A stretch of 64,000 bases of DNA from Bradyrhizobium sp. S69 (GCF_009766005.1 NZ_LMUK01000059.1:21902-85901); one strand, 5' to 3'; shown: positions 16,651 through 25,087, counted from the first letter of the stretch. A program made the numbers and translations. Notes: generated by a model not told the origin, from the letters alone.

Positions 16651-17412
16651 CTAGAACAGCGACCCCTGCTCATCGTCGGGGGCGGCGGCCGGCTTGCGCG
16701 GTGCCGCGCGCTTGGCGGGGGCCGGCGCCTCGGCCGCGATCTGTTCGGCGGTGATCGGCAGCACCAGTTGCGCGTCGTCATTGGCAACGTAGTTGACCCG
16801 GATTGAAACCTCGTGCCAGGCAAACTCACCTTCCGCGGGCGCCGCCAGCAAACCCATCGCCGCCTCGACATCATCGTCGCGGCAATTCAGCCAGCGATCG
16901 AAATCGCCGGGAGCAATCGTCACGGGGACGCGGTGGTGCAAGGCCGCGAGATCGGCGCTGGCCGCGGTGGTGACGATCGCCACCGTGTCGAGTTCCTCGC
17001 CGTTCGGGCCCATCCAGGTTTCGGCCAAACCGGCAAACCCGATCGGCGCGCCGTCACGGCGATGGATGAAATATGGCCGCTTGCGATTGTCCGAGGTGTG
17101 CCATTCGTAATAGCCATCCGCGGGAACGAGGCAACGCCGCCGCTTGAACGCGTTCTTGAACGCGGGCTTTTCCAGCAGCGTTTCCGATCGCGCATTGATC
17201 AACAACGTAAATCTACGGGGGTCCTTGACCCAGGCCGGCAGCAGCCCCCAGCGCATCAGACGAAAATGATGTGTGGCATTTTCGATAATTACCACAGGTA
17301 TCGGTTGGGTCGGTGCAACATTAAACCTGGGCGGGAAATTTGGCTGCTCGGCATAACCAAAAACCTGCCGCAAAGCCGCCGGTGGTGAGGTTATGACGAA
17401 GCGTCCGCACAT
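16651..17412 (-). CDS. yedK: SOS response-associated peptidase (SRAP/YedK, HMCES family)
   Basis: A 253-residue protein. MCGRFV at the N-terminus gives the catalytic Cys2, which forms a thiazolidine link to abasic sites in single-stranded DNA. RFNVAPTQ supplies the conserved asparagine, NARSET is family-typical, CLVPADGYYEW holds the active-site glutamate, and LHHRVPV holds the histidine. It shields abasic sites at replication forks. After the domain comes a 40-residue Ala/Pro-rich tail ending DEQGSLF, which resembles the bacterial sliding-clamp pentapeptide QLSLF (see findings). It is divergent from the 17466 gene across 53 bp. No clear alphaproteobacterial LexA box (GAAC-N7-GTTC) was found in that gap. 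Confidence 0.95.
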   Translation of the reverse strand: MCGRFVITSPPAALRQVFGYAEQPNFPPRFNVAPTQPIPVVIIENATHHFRLMRWGLLPAWVKDPRRFTLLINARSETLLEKPAFKNAFKRRRCLVPADGYYEWHTSDNRKRPYFIHRRDGAPIGFAGLAETWMGPNGEELDTVAIVTTAASADLAALHHRVPVTIAPGDFDRWLNCRDDDVEAAMGLLAAPAEGEFAWHEVSIRVNYVANDDAQLVLPITAEQIAAEAPAPAKRAAPRKPAAAPDDEQGSLF

Positions 17413-17465
17413 TCTGCGATCCCGATAGGCATCCGTTCAGCACCTTTTAACCCCGGACGTTAACA

Positions 17466-17975
17466 GTGCAACGGATGACCGCAACGGCCGCCCCACGATC
17501 CGATCGCCAGATGACGAGCCCTCAGGACGAGGCGCGGGCGGCGCGCTTGCGCGCGGCCAATATCAACCCGCGCACCGGGCTCGCCACCGACTATCTGAAC
17601 CACTTCAACGAAGCCATCATGCTCTTGGAGATGATTCCGGATATGCCGGAATGTGCGGAAGACTTTCTGGGATGGCAGCCGCTGTCCTATTGCGAGCATT
17701 TCACCGCATCGAACTTCAAGGCGCGCGACCTTGCGATCGAAGCCTATGATTCCGCCGATCAGACCATTCGCGCCGAATTCGACAATCTTACTTCGGCGAT
17801 GACATCGATTCTGACCGCGGTCGGTGACGCCATGCGCCAGGCCAAGCAGGACAAGACCCGCGCCACGCTCGCCGAGCAGGCGACCGGCTGGGTCAAGCCA
17901 CTGGTCATGCTGGCCGGCGGCGTCATCAACGGCTCTACCGAGGCCGACGTCGAAACCATCATGATGGGCCATTAG
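17466..17975 (+). CDS. Conserved hypothetical protein
   Basis: A 169-residue soluble, mainly helical protein that I do not recognise by function. It has no signal peptide or membrane segment. Distinct stretches are NPRTGLATDYLNHFNEAIML, MPECAEDFLGWQPLSYCEHF and a C-terminal GGVINGSTEADVETIMMG. The GTG at 17466 is the longest start; an ATG at 17475 is equally possible. Its composition matches its neighbours, so it is probably a resident gene of this lineage. It stands alone, divergent from the SRAP gene and upstream of a Nudix gene. Confidence 0.75.
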   Translation: MQRMTATAAPRSDRQMTSPQDEARAARLRAANINPRTGLATDYLNHFNEAIMLLEMIPDMPECAEDFLGWQPLSYCEHFTASNFKARDLAIEAYDSADQTIRAEFDNLTSAMTSILTAVGDAMRQAKQDKTRATLAEQATGWVKPLVMLAGGVINGSTEADVETIMMGH

Positions 17976-18067
17976 ACCTCTACGGTTCGATCGGGCATGA
18001 TATCGCGGTCAACGCCATCGCGTTTGTCCCGAGCCAACACCAGCTCCTGCCTTTTCCGGATCCTGCC

Positions 18068-18493
18068 TTGATCGATTCAATTCCGCCGTCGCATCCCCAG
18101 CTTGCCGTCAGCGCCGCGATCTTTCGCGACGGCAAGATCCTGCTGGTGCGGCGGGCGCGTTCGCCGGGCAAGGGCTTTTATTCGCTGCCCGGCGGCCGGG
18201 TCGAATTCGGCGAAGCACTGCTCACCGCGCTCACGCGCGAGATCGATGAAGAGACAGCACTTCGGGTAGAGATTGTCGGGCTCGCCGGATGGCGCGAAAT
18301 ACTGCCGGGAACCGGCGGCGGCGGCCACTACCTCATCATGTCGTTCGCGGCGCGCTGGAGCGCCGGCGAGCCGCGCCTGAACGATGAACTCGATGATTTC
18401 AAATGGCTGGCGCCCGATGCGCTCGGCGACCTCACGGTCACCGACGGCCTGGAAGACGTGATTGCCGCCGCCGGGCGGCTGATCGAACCCTGA
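18068..18493 (+). CDS. Nudix hydrolase (MutT-like)
   Basis: A 141-residue single-domain Nudix protein. The complete Nudix box runs from LPGGRVEFGEALLTALTREI through DEETAL, with all catalytic residues (G-x5-E-x7-REIDEETAL) intact. The strand before it, KILLVRRARSPGKGFYSLPG, is typical of MutT/ADP-ribose-type enzymes. It removes a diphosphate-linked moiety from a nucleotide derivative; the substrate (8-oxo-dGTP, ADP-ribose or another) is not readable. The TTG at 18068 is the only start that keeps the first strand. It lies 93 bp after the hypothetical gene and about 100 bp before the TIGR02301 gene. Confidence 0.9.
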   Translation: MIDSIPPSHPQLAVSAAIFRDGKILLVRRARSPGKGFYSLPGGRVEFGEALLTALTREIDEETALRVEIVGLAGWREILPGTGGGGHYLIMSFAARWSAGEPRLNDELDDFKWLAPDALGDLTVTDGLEDVIAAAGRLIEP

Positions 18494-18599
18494 TCAGAAC
18501 CCTTTTCGCACCTTGCTTCGAACGTCCCGAGAAGGCATATCACAGCGCACACGCGTGCGCGCGCACCCCTTGGGCACATCGGGGTCCCGGACCCATTTC

Positions 18600-18977
18600 A
18601 TGTCGAAACATTTTCTCGCCGCCCTCCTCGTGATCTCGCTTTGTAGCCTTGGCCCGGCGCGGGCCGAGGATGCCGCAGCACCGTTCGACGGCGACCTGCA
18701 GCGGCTGGCCGAAATCCTCGGCTCGCTGCATTATCTGCGCGGCATTTGCGGTACCAATGACGGCGCGAAATGGCGCAACCAGATGCAGGCGCTGGTCGAT
18801 GCCGAAACCCCGTCGGGCGATCGCCGGACCCGCCTGATCGCGGGCTTCAACCGCGGCTATAATGGCTTCCAGCAGACCTACCGGACCTGCACCCCGGCCG
18901 CCACCGTCGCGATCCGGCGCTATGTCGAGGAAGGCGCGAAAATCTCGCGAGACCTCACCGCGCGCTACGCCAATTAG
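18600..18977 (+). CDS. TIGR02301-family secreted protein
   Basis: A 125-residue protein with a clear Sec signal peptide (KHFLAALLVISLCSLGPARA, cleavage near residue 22 after ARA). The mature part contains RLAEILGSLHYLRGICG and FNRGYNGFQQTYRTCTPAA, the pattern of the alphaproteobacterial TIGR02301 family of unknown function. Two cysteines in the mature part (in GICG and RTCT) could form a disulfide in the periplasm. The ATG at 18600 is chosen because it begins the signal peptide; an earlier start at 18513 adds an unlikely arginine-rich leader. It is 17 bp upstream of the HAD gene, so the two may be co-transcribed. Confidence 0.85.
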   Translation: MSKHFLAALLVISLCSLGPARAEDAAAPFDGDLQRLAEILGSLHYLRGICGTNDGAKWRNQMQALVDAETPSGDRRTRLIAGFNRGYNGFQQTYRTCTPAATVAIRRYVEEGAKISRDLTARYAN

Positions 18978-18994
18978 CCTGCGATCGAAAAACC

Positions 18995-19630
18995 ATGGAC
19001 GCGATTTTCTTCGACCTCGACGGTACGCTGACCGACCCCAAGCCCGGTATCACGCGCTCGATACAGTACGCCCTCGACAAGCTCGGCCAGCAAACCATCC
19101 CGACCGAGGACGAACTGACCTGGTGCATCGGCCCGCCGCTGCGCGCCAGTTTTGTGAAACTGCTGGGCGAGGCTTCCGCCGATCTCGCGGTATCGCTCTA
19201 TCGCGAACGATTTTCCGACATCGGTCTGTACGAGAACGCCGTCTATGCCGGTGTCGAGGATGTGCTGACCGCACTTCGCCAATCCGGCCACCGGTTGTTC
19301 GTCGCCACCAGCAAGGCGCATGTTTTCGCCGATCGCATCATCGATCATTTCGATCTGCGCCGGCATTTTGAGCGCGTGTTCGGCTCCGAGCTGGACGGCA
19401 CCCGCGCCGACAAATCCGATCTGTTGGCCTATGCGCTGAAAACGACCGCGGTCGAATCATCGCATGCCGTGATGATCGGCGATCGCAGCCACGACATGAT
19501 CGGGGCGCGGAACAATGGCATCAAAGGTATCGGCGTGCTCTATGGCTATGGCAGCGCGCAGGAACTGACGGCAGCCGGCGCTTACCACCTTTGTGCGACA
19601 CCGAGCGCCATCCTCGACTGCATTTCGTGA
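18995..19630 (+). CDS. HAD-superfamily hydrolase (phosphoglycolate phosphatase-like)
   Basis: A 211-residue HAD phosphatase. Motif I is FFDLDGTLTD with the nucleophile and acid aspartates, motif II is LFVATSKA, and motifs III/IV are MIGDRSHDMIGARNNG with the metal-binding aspartates. A helical cap lies between residues 15 and 80, as in Gph/PpaX-type enzymes. Likely a small-molecule phosphatase that salvages 2-phosphoglycolate or a nucleotide monophosphate. The substrate cannot be decided from sequence. ATG at 18995, 17 bp after the TIGR02301 gene. Confidence 0.9.
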   Translation: MDAIFFDLDGTLTDPKPGITRSIQYALDKLGQQTIPTEDELTWCIGPPLRASFVKLLGEASADLAVSLYRERFSDIGLYENAVYAGVEDVLTALRQSGHRLFVATSKAHVFADRIIDHFDLRRHFERVFGSELDGTRADKSDLLAYALKTTAVESSHAVMIGDRSHDMIGARNNGIKGIGVLYGYGSAQELTAAGAYHLCATPSAILDCIS

Positions 19631-19833
19631 TTGTTTCCCGGAAATGATTGAAGAAATCACCGCGGCACGAAGCGGAACTTGAAGGCCAAAACGGACCATC
19701 GAGAACCGTCTTAAATGCCGAAAGCGCCGTTAACCTTTCTTAAAGAACTCGCTCGCGGAAGCGTTACCACATGCTACATCTGTTGCATTCGAAGCGCGCC
19801 GTCCTGGATTGCGCACACCATCCATCGAGTTTC

Positions 19834-20100
19834 ATGAGCCATCCAGTGACCTTCACGACCGCCCGCGACCCGCTGCCCGATCACGAACAGAAACAGGCCG
19901 CGCTCAGCTATCTCAACGAAGCCTGGGCGGAAGCACGGCACGATGGTGTCGACGGCGATTGCCTGGCGCAGGCCAGCCTGTTCGCGGCGTTCGCCGAACT
20001 GGTCGGAACCTACGGCGAGGACGCGGTGGCGAAATTCGTCGAAGGCCTCGCCGCGCGCGTGCGCAACGGCGAGTTTTCACTGGCGCTGTCGAAGCAGTAA
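19834..20100 (+). CDS. Small conserved hypothetical protein
   Basis: An 88-residue acidic soluble protein with no recognised domain. HEQKQAALSYLNEAWAEARH, LAQASLFAAFAELVGTYGED and FVEGLAARVRNGEFSLAL suggest an all-helical bundle. An ATG at 19771 would add 21 residues (MLHLLHSKRA...). The shorter start is preferred because the added part looks unlike the rest, but this is a judgement. It stands alone; a dispersed repeat follows its stop. Confidence 0.7.
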   Translation: MSHPVTFTTARDPLPDHEQKQAALSYLNEAWAEARHDGVDGDCLAQASLFAAFAELVGTYGEDAVAKFVEGLAARVRNGEFSLALSKQ

Positions 20101-20121
20101 AACTCTCGCAACCAGCAAAGC

Positions 20122-20282
20122 CGTCATCCTGAGGTGCTCGCCGTCTTCGGCGAGCCTCGAAGGATGTTGTTCATCGTCGTGCTTTGCGGCTGTTCAGCGC
20201 TGTGCTTGCGGCCATCCTTCGAGGCTCGCAAGGGCTCGCACCTCACGGGTGAACGCAATTGCGTTCATCCCGGGGATGACGG
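20122..20282. repeat. Dispersed repeat (GTCATCCTGAGG family), chimeric
   Basis: Begins CGTCATCCTGAGG and contains CTCGAAGGATG mirrored by CATCCTTCGAGGCTCGC. Related copies are at 21670-21776 and 45284-45395. Its right end (20248-20282) instead matches the element at 60248-60293, including GAACGCAATTGCGTTC. It fills a convergent gap. Confidence 0.85.
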
Positions 20283-20301
20283 CAACGATGACGCTGCCTC
20301 A

Positions 20302-21636
20302 TCAAGCCTTCAGCGTTTCCAGAAACCGCACCGGTTCGCCGTTCGATGGCGCGGTCAGTTCGCCCTGCCACATCACGCGGCGGCCGCGCACGAAGGTGCC
20401 GACCGGCCATCCCGTGACCTCTACGCCGTCATACGGCGTCCAGCCGGCTTTGGAAGCCACCCATTGATTGGTGATGGTCTCGCGGCGCTTGAGGTCGACC
20501 ACGGTGAAGTCGGCGTCGTAGCCCGACGCGATCCGGCCCTTGCAGGCGATATTATACAGCCGCGCCGGACCGGCGCTGGTGAGATCGACCAACCGCGCCA
20601 GCGACAACCGCCCGGCATTGACGTGATCCAACATCACCGGCACCAGCGTCTGCACGCCGGTCATGCCCGAGGGCGACGCCGGATAGGTTTTGGACTTTTC
20701 CTCCAGCGTGTGCGGCGCGTGGTCGGAGCCGAGCACGTCGATGATGCCCTGCTCGATGCCGCGCCAGATCCCCTCCCGGTGATCGGCCGAGCGCACCGGC
20801 GGGTTCATCTGCGCGAGCGTGCCGAGCCGCTCATAGCATTCCGGGGCCACCAGAGTGAGGTGATGCGGCGTCGCCTCGCAGGACGCTACATCCTTGTGGT
20901 CGCGCAAGAACTCGATCTCCTGCTTGGTGGAGATGTGCAGCACGTGGATGCGCTTTCCCGTTTCACGGGCCAGCGCCACCAGCCGCTGCGTCGCGATCAG
21001 CGCCGCGGGCTCGTCGCGCCACACCGGATGCGAGCGCGGATCGCCCTCGATCCGCAGCGGCTTGCGCTCGTTGAGGCGATATTCGTCCTCGGCGTGAAAC
21101 GCGGCGCGGCGCTGGATCACCTTGAAGATCCGCCGCAGGCTTTCGTCATCTTCCACCAGCAGGGCGCCGGTGGAGGAGCCGATAAAGATCTTGACGCCGG
21201 CGCAACCGGGCGCCCGCTCCAGCTCCGGCAGATCCTGCACATTGTCGCGGGTGCCGCCGATGAAGAACGAAAAATCGCAATGCATGCGGTGATGGGCGGC
21301 CTTCACCTTGGCGGTGAAGGCAGCCTCGGTGACGGTCAAGGGGTCGGTGTTGGGCATCTCGAACACCGCGGTGACGCCGCCCATCACCGCGCTGCGCGAA
21401 CCGGTTTCCAGATCCTCTTTATGAGTCAGTCCCGGCTCGCGGAAATGCACCTGGGTGTCGATCACACCGGGCAGGATGTGCAGGCCCTTGCAGTCGATCA
21501 CCTCATCGGCCGAGGCGTGCGCCAGCGCGCCGATCGCGGCGATGCGGCCATCGGCAATGCCGATATCGCGCACGCCCTCGCCGTCCTGATTGACCACGGT
21601 GCCGGATTTTAGAATGGTATCAAATCGCTGAGTCAT
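20302..21636 (-). CDS. Dihydroorotase-like amidohydrolase with altered metal motif
   Basis: A 444-residue cyclic amidohydrolase of the dihydroorotase/allantoinase/hydantoinase group. FREPGLTHKEDLETGSRSAV, EMPNTDPLT, GVKIFIGSSTGALL (lysine that becomes carboxylated), FHAEDE, LHISTKQE and LGSDHAPH are all present. The usual D-x-H-x-H metal motif reads DTQVH here, so the first zinc histidine is glutamine. It may be a dihydroorotase variant common in this lineage, a relative with another substrate, or a structural pseudo-enzyme. No pyrB is next to it. It converges on the 19834 gene across a repeat and diverges from ygfZ. Confidence 0.85.
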   Translation of the reverse strand: MTQRFDTILKSGTVVNQDGEGVRDIGIADGRIAAIGALAHASADEVIDCKGLHILPGVIDTQVHFREPGLTHKEDLETGSRSAVMGGVTAVFEMPNTDPLTVTEAAFTAKVKAAHHRMHCDFSFFIGGTRDNVQDLPELERAPGCAGVKIFIGSSTGALLVEDDESLRRIFKVIQRRAAFHAEDEYRLNERKPLRIEGDPRSHPVWRDEPAALIATQRLVALARETGKRIHVLHISTKQEIEFLRDHKDVASCEATPHHLTLVAPECYERLGTLAQMNPPVRSADHREGIWRGIEQGIIDVLGSDHAPHTLEEKSKTYPASPSGMTGVQTLVPVMLDHVNAGRLSLARLVDLTSAGPARLYNIACKGRIASGYDADFTVVDLKRRETITNQWVASKAGWTPYDGVEVTGWPVGTFVRGRRVMWQGELTAPSNGEPVRFLETLKA

Positions 21637-21669
21637 CGGTCCTCGTATTCAGTCTTCGTCATCCTCGGC

Positions 21670-21776
21670 CGTCATCCTGAGGAGCGGCGTCTTCGCCGCG
21701 TCTCGAAGGATGGTGTTCAGCGCAGTACCTGCGGCCATCCTTCGAGGCTCGCAAGAGCTCGCACCTCAGGATGACG
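21670..21776. repeat. Dispersed repeat (GTCATCCTGAGG family)
   Basis: Starts CGTCATCCTGAGGAGCGGCG and ends GCACCTCAGGATGACG, with central CGAAGGATG/CATCCTTCG arms. It lies in the divergent gap between the dihydroorotase-like gene and ygfZ, so it may sit within or near their promoters. Confidence 0.85.
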
Positions 21777-21848
21777 TCCGCACGGGGCCTTGTCGTTTAT
21801 ACCTTGGCGGCTTACGTTCCGTCGTAACATGCCGCAAGAGATTTTTGA

Positions 21849-22748
21849 ATGAAAGCAGCGTTTCTTCCCGATCGGGGCGTGGTCAAGGTCAGCGGCGAGG
21901 ATGCCCGCGACTTTCTCAATGGCCTGGTCACATCAGACGTGACGCTGGTTCGCCCGACGCTGGGCCGCTTCGGCGCGCTGCTGACGCCGCAAGGCAAGAT
22001 CACCATCGATTTCCTGATCACCGAGGCGCCGGCCGGCCATGGCGGCGGTTTCCTGCTCGACACCCCGCGCGCCCTCGCCAAGGGCCTCGCCGACAAGCTC
22101 GGCTTCTACAAACTGCGCGCCAAGGTCGCGGTCGAAAACCTGTCCGACAGCGCCGATCCTGCCAATAGCCTCGGCGTGATGGCGGTGTGGGACGGTGAAC
22201 CCGCGGTAAAACCCGATTTGACGTTTGCCGATCCGCGCCATCCGGCGCTGGGCTGGCGGATTCTGGTGCCCGAGCAACTCGCGGCGAAAGTGGCCGGCCT
22301 GATCGGCGCCGATCTGGTCGACAGCACCGCCTATGAGGCGCACCGCATTGCCTGCGGCGTGCCGCGCGGCGGGCTCGACTTCATGTACGGCGACGCGTTC
22401 CCGCACGAAACCAATATGGACCGCCTGCACGGCGTCGATTTCGACAAGGGCTGTTACGTCGGACAGGAAGTGGTGTCGCGGATGCAGCATCGCGGCACCG
22501 CGCGCACCCGAACCGTCCAGGTGATTCTGGATGGCCCTGCTCCGGAAGCCGGCACGCCGGTGGTCGCCGGCGACAAGCCGGTCGGCACCATGGGCTCGGC
22601 GGCCAATGGCACAGGACTCGCGCTGATCCGGACCGACCGCGCCGTGGACGCGCTCGATGCCGGAACGCCCCTGACATCGGGCGGCCTCGCGCTGCGCATC
22701 GCCGATCCCGACGCGTTGCGTTCCGGGCCGAAACAGACTGTGGCGTGA
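21849..22748 (+). CDS. ygfZ: YgfZ/GcvT-domain folate-binding protein
   Basis: A 299-residue member of the YgfZ family, which helps repair or mature certain Fe-S enzymes (such as MiaB) and resembles aminomethyltransferase T-protein. GEDARDFLNGLVTSDV at residues 16-31 and DFDKGCYVGQEVVSRMQHRG at about 198-217, including the signature K-G-C-Y-x-G-Q-E with the key cysteine, are diagnostic. An aspartate- and glycine-rich C-terminal barrel follows. ATG at 21849 has AAGAGA upstream. It is 10 bp before tag, so ygfZ, tag and the HD gene form a likely operon. Confidence 0.94.
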   Translation: MKAAFLPDRGVVKVSGEDARDFLNGLVTSDVTLVRPTLGRFGALLTPQGKITIDFLITEAPAGHGGGFLLDTPRALAKGLADKLGFYKLRAKVAVENLSDSADPANSLGVMAVWDGEPAVKPDLTFADPRHPALGWRILVPEQLAAKVAGLIGADLVDSTAYEAHRIACGVPRGGLDFMYGDAFPHETNMDRLHGVDFDKGCYVGQEVVSRMQHRGTARTRTVQVILDGPAPEAGTPVVAGDKPVGTMGSAANGTGLALIRTDRAVDALDAGTPLTSGGLALRIADPDALRSGPKQTVA

Positions 22749-22758
22749 GCGAGCTGTC

Positions 22759-23385
22759 ATGAGCCGATCCGCGCGCGTGCATCCCGACGGCCTGACGCGA
22801 TGCCCGTGGCCGGGTGAAGACCCGTTTTACATGGCCTATCACGACACCGAATGGGGCGTGCCGGAATATGACGACCGCGCGCTCTATGAAAAGCTGATCC
22901 TCGACGGTTTCCAGGCCGGGCTGTCCTGGATCACGATCCTGCGCAAGCGCGAGAATTTCCGTAAAGCCTTCGACGATTTCCGCCCCGAGAAGATCGCCCG
23001 CTACAGCGAGAAAAAAGTTCACGCGCTGATGAACGATGCCGGCATCGTCCGCAACCGCGCCAAGATCGCGGGCACGGTCAACGGCGCCAAGGCCTACCTG
23101 AAGATCATGGAAGAAGGCGCCGGATTTTCAAAGTTCCTGTGGGATTTCGTCGACGGCAAACCGAAGGTCAATCAGTTCAAGACCACCGCCAGCGTGCCGG
23201 CATCCACACCGGTGTCGATCAAGGTTTCCAAGGAACTGGCCGCGCGCGGATTCAAATTCGTCGGCCCCACCATCGTCTACGCCTTCATGCAGGCGACCGG
23301 CATGGTCAACGACCACCTCGTCACCTGCTTCTGTCATCAGACCTGCGGCGGCAAGCCCCGCGCGCCGCGTCTCAAAACCAAATGA
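22759..23385 (+). CDS. tag: DNA-3-methyladenine glycosylase I
   Basis: A 208-residue base-excision-repair enzyme that removes 3-methyladenine. RCPWPGEDPFYMAYHDTEWG gives the first zinc ligands (Cys, His) and YHDTEWGVP is the Tag signature. FQAGLSWITILRKRENFR and FVGPTIVYAFMQATGMVNDH follow, with the second zinc pair in C-x-C-H near LVTCFCHQTC. The length is slightly above E. coli Tag (187 aa) because of a Lys/Arg-rich C-terminal tail. The stop overlaps the next start as ATGA (23382-23385). Confidence 0.96.
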   Translation: MSRSARVHPDGLTRCPWPGEDPFYMAYHDTEWGVPEYDDRALYEKLILDGFQAGLSWITILRKRENFRKAFDDFRPEKIARYSEKKVHALMNDAGIVRNRAKIAGTVNGAKAYLKIMEEGAGFSKFLWDFVDGKPKVNQFKTTASVPASTPVSIKVSKELAARGFKFVGPTIVYAFMQATGMVNDHLVTCFCHQTCGGKPRAPRLKTK

Positions 23386-23984
23386 CGGCGCGTGCCGCGC
23401 CGCCGCGCGTTTGGCAGCGGATGCTGTCGGGACGCAGGCTCGATCTGCTCGACCCCTCGCCGCTCGATATCGAGATCGCCGACATCGCCCACGGCCTGGC
23501 GCGGGTCGCGCGCTGGAACGGACAGACCAGCGGCGCGCACATCTTCTCGGTGGCGCAGCATACGCTGCTGGTGGAAGCCGTGATGCGCGAGCAGATGCCG
23601 CGGGTCGATGCCAGGTTCCGGCTAGCGGCGCTGCTGCACGATGCGCCGGAATATGTCATCGGCGACATGATCTCGCCGTTCAAGGCGGTGCTCGGCGGCG
23701 ACTACAAGGCGGTGGAGAAGCGGCTGTTGTCGGCGATCCATATTCGTTTTGGATTGCCGCCGGAACTGCCCGCCGAAATGACGCGCCGGATCAAGGACGC
23801 CGACCGCGGCGCGGCCTATCTGGAAGCGACGCATCTGGCGGGATTTGCGCAAGCCGAAGCCAAGCGCCTGTTCGGCAGCGACCCATCTTTGCCGCCCGCG
23901 ACGCAAGCCGACTACACCACCCCCTGGACCGCCGCCCGCGCCGAGAAGCAGTTTCTGGAACGGTTCGCGAAATTGTGCCCGTGA
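23382..23984 (+). CDS. HD-domain hydrolase (YfbR-like)
   Basis: A 200-residue HD phosphohydrolase. The metal ligands appear in order: HIFSVAQH (first His), LLHDAPEYVIGD (the HD pair), and the later IKDADRGAAYLEA (last Asp). Relatives include the 5'-deoxynucleotidase YfbR and predicted nucleotide hydrolases. The start at 23382 is fixed by its ATGA overlap with the tag stop; a much earlier in-frame start would lie inside tag. The operon context with ygfZ and tag suggests nucleotide-pool or repair work, but the substrate is unknown. Confidence 0.88.
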   Translation: MTARAAPPRVWQRMLSGRRLDLLDPSPLDIEIADIAHGLARVARWNGQTSGAHIFSVAQHTLLVEAVMREQMPRVDARFRLAALLHDAPEYVIGDMISPFKAVLGGDYKAVEKRLLSAIHIRFGLPPELPAEMTRRIKDADRGAAYLEATHLAGFAQAEAKRLFGSDPSLPPATQADYTTPWTAARAEKQFLERFAKLCP

Positions 23985-24100
23985 AGCGCGGGATTTGTGG
24001 GGCGACCCACCCGGCGATGCAGTAGCGCTTTCCTTGCTGCACAACCTTCGGCATGATATGGGTTCAGCAACAATTTTACGAAAATCCCGAGACTGCATCA

Positions 24101-24952
24101 ATGACACCGATCGCGCCAAAAGCCGTGCTCGATGGGGGACGTTATTTCGAGGGCCCGCGCTGGCACTCTAATCGGCTTTGGTTCGTTGACGTTTTGAATC
24201 GGACACTCCTGAGCCTGGAGCCCTCCGGTGAGTGCAAACAGCACGCGAAGGTCGATGACGACACGCCTTGCGGCCTTGGTATCTTGCCGGACGGCAAGCT
24301 CATCGTATTGACGATGTTCCGCAAGCGTCTGATGACATATGCGGACGGCGGGCTTTCGCTCTACGCCGACCTCTCCGGCATAGCGACAGGTACGATCGAC
24401 GACATGATCGTCGATGGCCTGGCGCGCGCTTATGTCGGCGATCTCGGCTTCGATTTGCCGCCGCCGCCAGATCGAGGCTCGGTCGGCCGCATCATTTTGG
24501 TGATGCCGGACGGCAAGGCACGTGTGGTGGCCGAAGGATTGCGGTTTCCCAACGGCATCGCGGTCTCGGCCGATAATCGCCGGCTCGTCGTGGCTGAGAT
24601 GGAGGGCGATTGCCTCGCTGAATATGAGATACAGGACGACGGTAGCTTGAACTTTCATCGTCGATTCGGAAACATGAAGGCCCCTGATGGCATTTGCCTC
24701 GATCACGAGGGGGCCGTCTGGGTCGCTTCCTACGACGAGGACGCCTTCATTCGAGTGAGCCGCGAAGGGCACGAGTTGCAGCGAATAAAAGTCGCGGGCC
24801 GACGCGCCATCGCTTGTGCTCTCGGCGGCCCGGAGCGGCGAACACTCTTCTGTCTTAGTGCGGCAACATCCCATGAAGAACTGCGGCAGCGCAAATCGTC
24901 TGCCCGCATCGACATGGTCGACGTCGAAATTGCCGGCGCCGGTTATCCCTGA
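24101..24952 (+). CDS. SMP-30/gluconolactonase-family beta-propeller protein
   Basis: A 283-residue six-bladed beta-propeller. LDGGRYFEGPRWHSNRLWFV contains the metal-binding glutamate of the first blade. Further marks are TPCGLGILPDGKLIVLTM, FPNGIAVSADNRRLVVAEM and APDGICLDHEGAVWVASY, with the conserved N-G and D-G turns that place the Asn and Asp ligands. Such enzymes hydrolyse sugar lactones or related esters. The ATG at 24101 is used because the propeller begins there; an ATG at 24053 is possible. It stands alone, immediately before the 41-bp duplicated segment. Confidence 0.88.
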   Translation: MTPIAPKAVLDGGRYFEGPRWHSNRLWFVDVLNRTLLSLEPSGECKQHAKVDDDTPCGLGILPDGKLIVLTMFRKRLMTYADGGLSLYADLSGIATGTIDDMIVDGLARAYVGDLGFDLPPPPDRGSVGRIILVMPDGKARVVAEGLRFPNGIAVSADNRRLVVAEMEGDCLAEYEIQDDGSLNFHRRFGNMKAPDGICLDHEGAVWVASYDEDAFIRVSREGHELQRIKVAGRRAIACALGGPERRTLFCLSAATSHEELRQRKSSARIDMVDVEIAGAGYP

Positions 24953-24954
24953 GC

Positions 24955-24995
24955 TCACCTGATCTTGTTGATCCGCCGCAAATCCTGATCAATCC
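24955..24995. repeat. 41-bp direct duplicate of the brnA 3' end
   Basis: This segment is identical to 25577-25617, which are the last 41 bp of the brnA gene including its stop codon. The two copies are in the same orientation and bracket the inverted-repeat element and the cupin gene (24996-25576). Confidence 0.95.
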
Positions 24996-25000
24996 ATTAG

Positions 25001-25079
25001 TTACAGTGCACTTAATATTTCGAATCGCGGCGGCCGCCTCCTCATGGCACGATCGAGGAATAAGTTAAGTGCACCGTAA
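25001..25079. repeat. 79-bp MITE-like segment with 15-bp terminal inverted repeats
   Basis: TTACAGTGCACTTAA at 25001-25015 faces TTAAGTGCACCGTAA at 25065-25079, matching at 14 of 15 positions. The 49-bp interior holds no gene. It starts 5 bp after the 41-bp duplicate and ends 8 bp before the cupin stop. It could be the remnant ends of an insertion sequence or a small non-autonomous element. Confidence 0.6.
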
Positions 25080-25087
25080 TTCGATCC

